A stretch of DNA of 64,000 nt. Source: Streptomyces tanashiensis. Its GTDB lineage: Bacteria > Actinomycetota > Actinomycetes > Streptomycetales > Streptomycetaceae. This document shows positions 61,581-64,000 of this stretch, one piece after another. The position numbers were made by a program, and so were the translations under genes. How positions within the stretch are numbered: position 1 is the stretch's first letter; every line of letters starts with the position of its first letter. The notes beneath the pieces were generated by a model, which saw only the letters and a program-made list of their open reading frames with translations, was not told the DNA's origin and did no database searches. The DNA lies in assembly GCF_014648895.1 (NCBI RefSeq), contig NZ_BMRZ01000001.1, positions 744,001 through 808,000 on the forward strand, written 5' to 3'.

Positions 61581-62759
61581 TTACTTCGCAGCCGCGAGCT
61601 CGGCGGCCTTGTCGGCCGCGCCGTCCATGGTGTCCACGCGCTGCACGAGCGGGTGGTTCGCGTCCGACAGGATCTTGCGACCCAGCTCCGCGTTGTTGCC
61701 GTCGAGGCGCACGACCAGCGGCTTGGTGACCTCTTCGCCCTTGGAGGCGAGGAGCTCCAGAGCCTGGACGATGCCGTTGGCGACCTCGTCACAGGCGGTG
61801 ATGCCACCGAAGACGTTGACGAACACGGACTTGACGTCCGAGTCGCCCAGGATGATCTCCAGGCCGTTCGCCATGACCTCGGCGGAGGCGCCGCCACCGA
61901 TGTCGAGGAAGTTGGCCGGCTTCACGCCGCCGTGGTTCTCACCGGCGTACGCGACGACGTCCAGGGTCGACATGACCAGGCCGGCGCCGTTGCCGATGAT
62001 GCCGACCTCGCCGTCGAGCTTGACGTAGTTGAGGCCCTTGGCCTTGGCGGCAGCCTCGAGCGGGTTGGCTGCGGCCTTGTCCTCGAGCGCCTCGTGGTCG
62101 GGCTGACGGAAGTCGGCGTTCTCGTCGAGAGACACCTTTCCGTCGAGGGCCAGAATGCGGCCGTCCTTGGTCTTGACCAGCGGGTTGACCTCGACGAGGA
62201 GCGCGTCCTCGGCGACGAAGGTCTTCCACAGGGTCACCAGGGCCTCGGCGACACCCTCGGCCACGTCGGCCGGGAACTTCGCCAGGGCCACGATCTCGCG
62301 GGCCTTCTCGATGTCAACGCCGTCGACGGCGTTGACCGGGACCTTCGCGAGGGCCTCGGGGGTCTTCTCCGCGACCTCCTCGATGTCCATGCCGCCCTGC
62401 ACCGACGCCATCGCGAGGAAGGTGCGGTTGGTGCGGTCGAGGAGGTACGAGACGTAGTACTCCGCCTCGATCTCCGGGGACAGCTCGGCGATCATCACCT
62501 TGTGGACCGTGTGGCCCTTGATGTCCATCCCGAGGATGTCCGTCGCACGGGCGACGGCCTCGTCCGGGGTGGCGGCCAGCTTGACGCCGCCGGCCTTGCC
62601 GCGGCCACCGACCTTCACCTGCGCCTTGACGACCGACTTGCCGCCAAGACGCTCGGTGGCCTCGCGCGCCGCCTCAGGCGTGTCGATGACTTCACCGGCC
62701 AGCACCGGTACACCGTGCTTGGCGAAGAGGTCCCTCGCCTGGTACTCGAACAGGTCCAC
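61581..62759 (-). CDS. sucC: Succinyl-CoA synthetase beta subunit
   Basis: 392 aa from a GTG at 62759 ('[20 protein letters not shown]'); AAGGGACGG precedes it. ATP-grasp blocks '[20 protein letters not shown]', '[20 protein letters not shown]' and '[20 protein letters not shown]'; '[20 protein letters not shown]' and '[17 protein letters not shown]' complete the fold. It binds nucleotide and joins with SucD. A Crp-like dyad lies about 180 nt upstream. Confidence 0.97.
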   Translation of the reverse strand: MDLFEYQARDLFAKHGVPVLAGEVIDTPEAAREATERLGGKSVVKAQVKVGGRGKAGGVKLAATPDEAVARATDILGMDIKGHTVHKVMIAELSPEIEAEYYVSYLLDRTNRTFLAMASVQGGMDIEEVAEKTPEALAKVPVNAVDGVDIEKAREIVALAKFPADVAEGVAEALVTLWKTFVAEDALLVEVNPLVKTKDGRILALDGKVSLDENADFRQPDHEALEDKAAANPLEAAAKAKGLNYVKLDGEVGIIGNGAGLVMSTLDVVAYAGENHGGVKPANFLDIGGGASAEVMANGLEIILGDSDVKSVFVNVFGGITACDEVANGIVQALELLASKGEEVTKPLVVRLDGNNAELGRKILSDANHPLVQRVDTMDGAADKAAELAAAK

Positions 62760-63180
62760 GCGCGTCCGTCCCTTTTCTGATGATCGCGGTTCGTTGTCTG
62801 CGTGGGCGTGCCGCGAAGGGCAACGTGACTGCGCTGTCACAAGGGAGGCGTGCACGGAGTCCGTGGACGCGGCATGTCCGTCTCGCAGGTTATCCCCGTG
62901 GGCCGTGGGTCCCTAAATCGCAGATCACAACAGAGCGGTGATACGGGTCACAGACCGTACGGACCGGGGGGCTGTCCGTAGGGGTGACGGGACGGGCCCA
63001 TGGACCCCTCGCGGCAGGCGGGGACTGGCCTTTGGGGCCCTCACGACGCGCCGGACGCCAGGGTGAGGGGTGTTCCGGCGCGAGTGTGATATGGGCCTCA
63101 GTCGGGTCGCGAGCACCCGTGTGGGTGGTCCCACGGCGACGGATTCCGTAGTCCTCGCGCCCCGGGCCGGGCGTCGAGCC
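62760..63180. other. sucC upstream region
   Basis: Over 400 nt with no credible gene. It holds two dyads: GTGAC-N6-GTCAC (about 62825-62840) and GGTGA-TACGGG-TCACA (62937-62952), the latter close to the Crp pattern TGTGA-N6-TCACA. The stretch 62890-62935 is less GC-rich (CCTAAATCGCAGATCACAAC) and may hold the promoter. The rest shows nothing clear. Confidence 0.45.
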
Positions 63181-63300
63181 GGGCCTCGGGCCGGGCCTCG
63201 GGCCGGGCCTCGGGCCGGGCCTCGGGCCGGGCCTCGGGCCGGGCCTCGGGCCGGGCCTCGGGCCGGGCCTCGGGCCGGGCCTCGGGCCGGGCCTCGGGCC
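63181..63300. repeat. 12-bp perfect tandem repeat, ten copies
   Basis: GGGCCTCGGGCC repeated exactly ten times, with degenerate flanks (GGGCGTCGAGCC before, GGATCCCGGGCC after). It ends 17 nt from the VWA gene stop, whose 3' end (CCCGAGGCC-TGA on the minus strand) matches the unit. The repeat is able to fold on itself in many registers. Confidence 0.95.
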
Positions 63301-63317
63301 GGATCCCGGGCCCCGGG

Positions 63318-64000
63318 TCAGGCCTCGGGTATCGGGAGCGGGCGCTTCTCCAGGGCGGCCGCCATGATCTCCGGGAACAGGTCGGGGGTGCAGGCGAAGG
63401 CCGGGACGCCGAGCGCGGCGAGCGCGGCCGCGTGGTCCCGGTCGTAGGCGGGGGCGCCCTCGTCGGAGAGCGCGAGCAGCGCGACGAACTGCACGCCGGA
63501 GGCCTTCATCGCCGCGACCCGCTTCAGCATCTCGTCGCGGATGCCTCCCTCGTACAGGTCGCTGACGAGGACGACGACGGTGTCGGCGGGGCGGGTGATC
63601 TTCGACTGGCAGTGGGCGAGGGCGCGGTTGATGTCGGTGCCGCCGCCGAGCCGGGTGCCGAAGAGGACGTCGACCGGGTCGTCGAGCCGGTCGGTCAGGT
63701 CGACGACGGAGGTGTCGAAGACGACGAGGCGGGTGGCGAGGGACCGCATGGAGGCGAGCACCGCGCCGAAGACCGCGGCGTGGACGACGGAGGCCGCCAT
63801 GGAGCCCGACTGGTCGACGCAGAGCACCACCTCCTTCCTGACCCCCCGGGAGGCACGCCCGTGGCCGACGAGCCGCTCGGGGACGACCGTGCGGTGCTCG
63901 GGCAGGTAGTTCCGCAGGTTGGCGCGGATCGTGCGGTCCCAGTCGATGTCGCGGTGGCGGGGGCGGCTGATCCGGGCGGAGCGGTCGAGCGCGCCGGTGA
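63318..64000 (-). CDS. VWA-domain protein (CoxE-like), N-terminus beyond the window
   Basis: About 227 C-terminal codons are visible; the frame is open to the right edge. 'TIRANLRNYLPEHRTVVPER' precedes a von Willebrand A domain with MIDAS motifs 'VVLCVDQSGSMAASV' (DxSxS), 'GTRLGGGTDINRAL' (Thr) and 'VVLVSDLYEGG' (Asp). It ends 'LFPEIMAAALEKRPLPIPEA'. The lead-in before the VWA domain is typical of proteins that pair with MoxR-type AAA+ ATPases, usually encoded just upstream, outside this window. Probably a metal-dependent chaperone-like partner. Confidence 0.85.
   Translation of the reverse strand, partial: TGALDRSARISRPRHRDIDWDRTIRANLRNYLPEHRTVVPERLVGHGRASRGVRKEVVLCVDQSGSMAASVVHAAVFGAVLASMRSLATRLVVFDTSVVDLTDRLDDPVDVLFGTRLGGGTDINRALAHCQSKITRPADTVVVLVSDLYEGGIRDEMLKRVAAMKASGVQFVALLALSDEGAPAYDRDHAAALAALGVPAFACTPDLFPEIMAAALEKRPLPIPEA

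Noticed and set aside
63070..63447. A 125-codon frame with GPRA repeats
   Set aside because: The repeats come from translating the 12-bp array; the frame has no binding site and is antisense to the VWA gene end.

Overview
This window is about 73% or more G+C by eye, with strongly GC-biased third codon positions, dense gene packing and many GTG starts. It looks like the conserved core of a Streptomyces (or close relative) chromosome. From memory only, the order sdhCDAB, trpS, glyA, mdh, folD, purH/purN, sucC/sucD matches the SCO4806-SCO4880 stretch of S. coelicolor. I see no insertion sequence, prophage, CRISPR array, tRNA or rRNA.

Layout. 1-3.2 kb: the end of a glycosyltransferase cluster (DUF6716-like, GT2 and polysialyltransferase-like proteins), probably for a cell-wall or surface glycopolymer. 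3.2-9.4 kb: a MerR regulator, a LysE/LeuE exporter, a stand-alone methylmalonyl-CoA-mutase-type subunit, a lipoprotein L,D-transpeptidase and an ECF sigma factor with a membrane partner. 9.4-13.7 kb: a Clp-N/HTH protein with an operator on its own promoter, a GH20 hexosaminidase lipoprotein and an OHCU decarboxylase. 13.9-17.3 kb: succinate dehydrogenase sdhCDAB. 17.4-25.2 kb: a small beta-grasp protein ending in Gly-Gly, a MarR/MFS pair, a DUF4132 protein, a hydrolase and a TetR operon. 25.3-33.3 kb: a peptide-binding lipoprotein-like SBP, a metallophosphoesterase, an SCO4848-family protein, a PBP4/5-like carboxypeptidase, a YihY/BrkB protein and DprE1/DprE2 homologues. 33.3-39.4 kb: a 2'-5' RNA ligase-like protein, TrpRS, an ECF sigma/anti-sigma pair, GlyA behind a ZTP riboswitch, and RocD. 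39.4-48.8 kb: a DasR-type polysaccharide deacetylase, a YgiB/YgiC-type lipoprotein plus ATP-grasp pair, an EamA transporter, a MocR regulator with an AhpD-like protein and a PEP mutase-like protein, and a pair of proteins sharing a RHIM-like motif. 48.9-63 kb: Mdh, FolD, PurH/PurN, several actinobacterial membrane proteins, an XRE-ECF-TM fusion, SucCD and a VWA protein cut by the right edge.

How it fits together. Mdh, SucCD and Sdh are TCA-cycle enzymes. GlyA, FolD, PurN and PurH form the one-carbon/purine branch, and the glyA leader senses ZTP/ZMP, whose precursor ZMP (AICAR) is consumed by PurH in the same window. 

Sequence-level highlights: (1) two overlapping genes share a near-identical RHIM/amyloid-signalling-like motif, one at the C-terminus of a membrane protein and one at the N-terminus of a small helical protein; (2) two RecA-NDp/PafBC-type DNA-damage promoters of identical geometry drive leaderless genes for a Gly-Gly-ending beta-grasp protein and a DUF4132 protein; (3) operators overlay core promoters at several loci (Clp-N gene, MarR/MFS, TetR operon, deacetylase); (4) at several stop codons the gene's own 3' end has been copied into short tandem repeats. 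Assignments rest on reading the sequence and remembered family knowledge; no database search was run.
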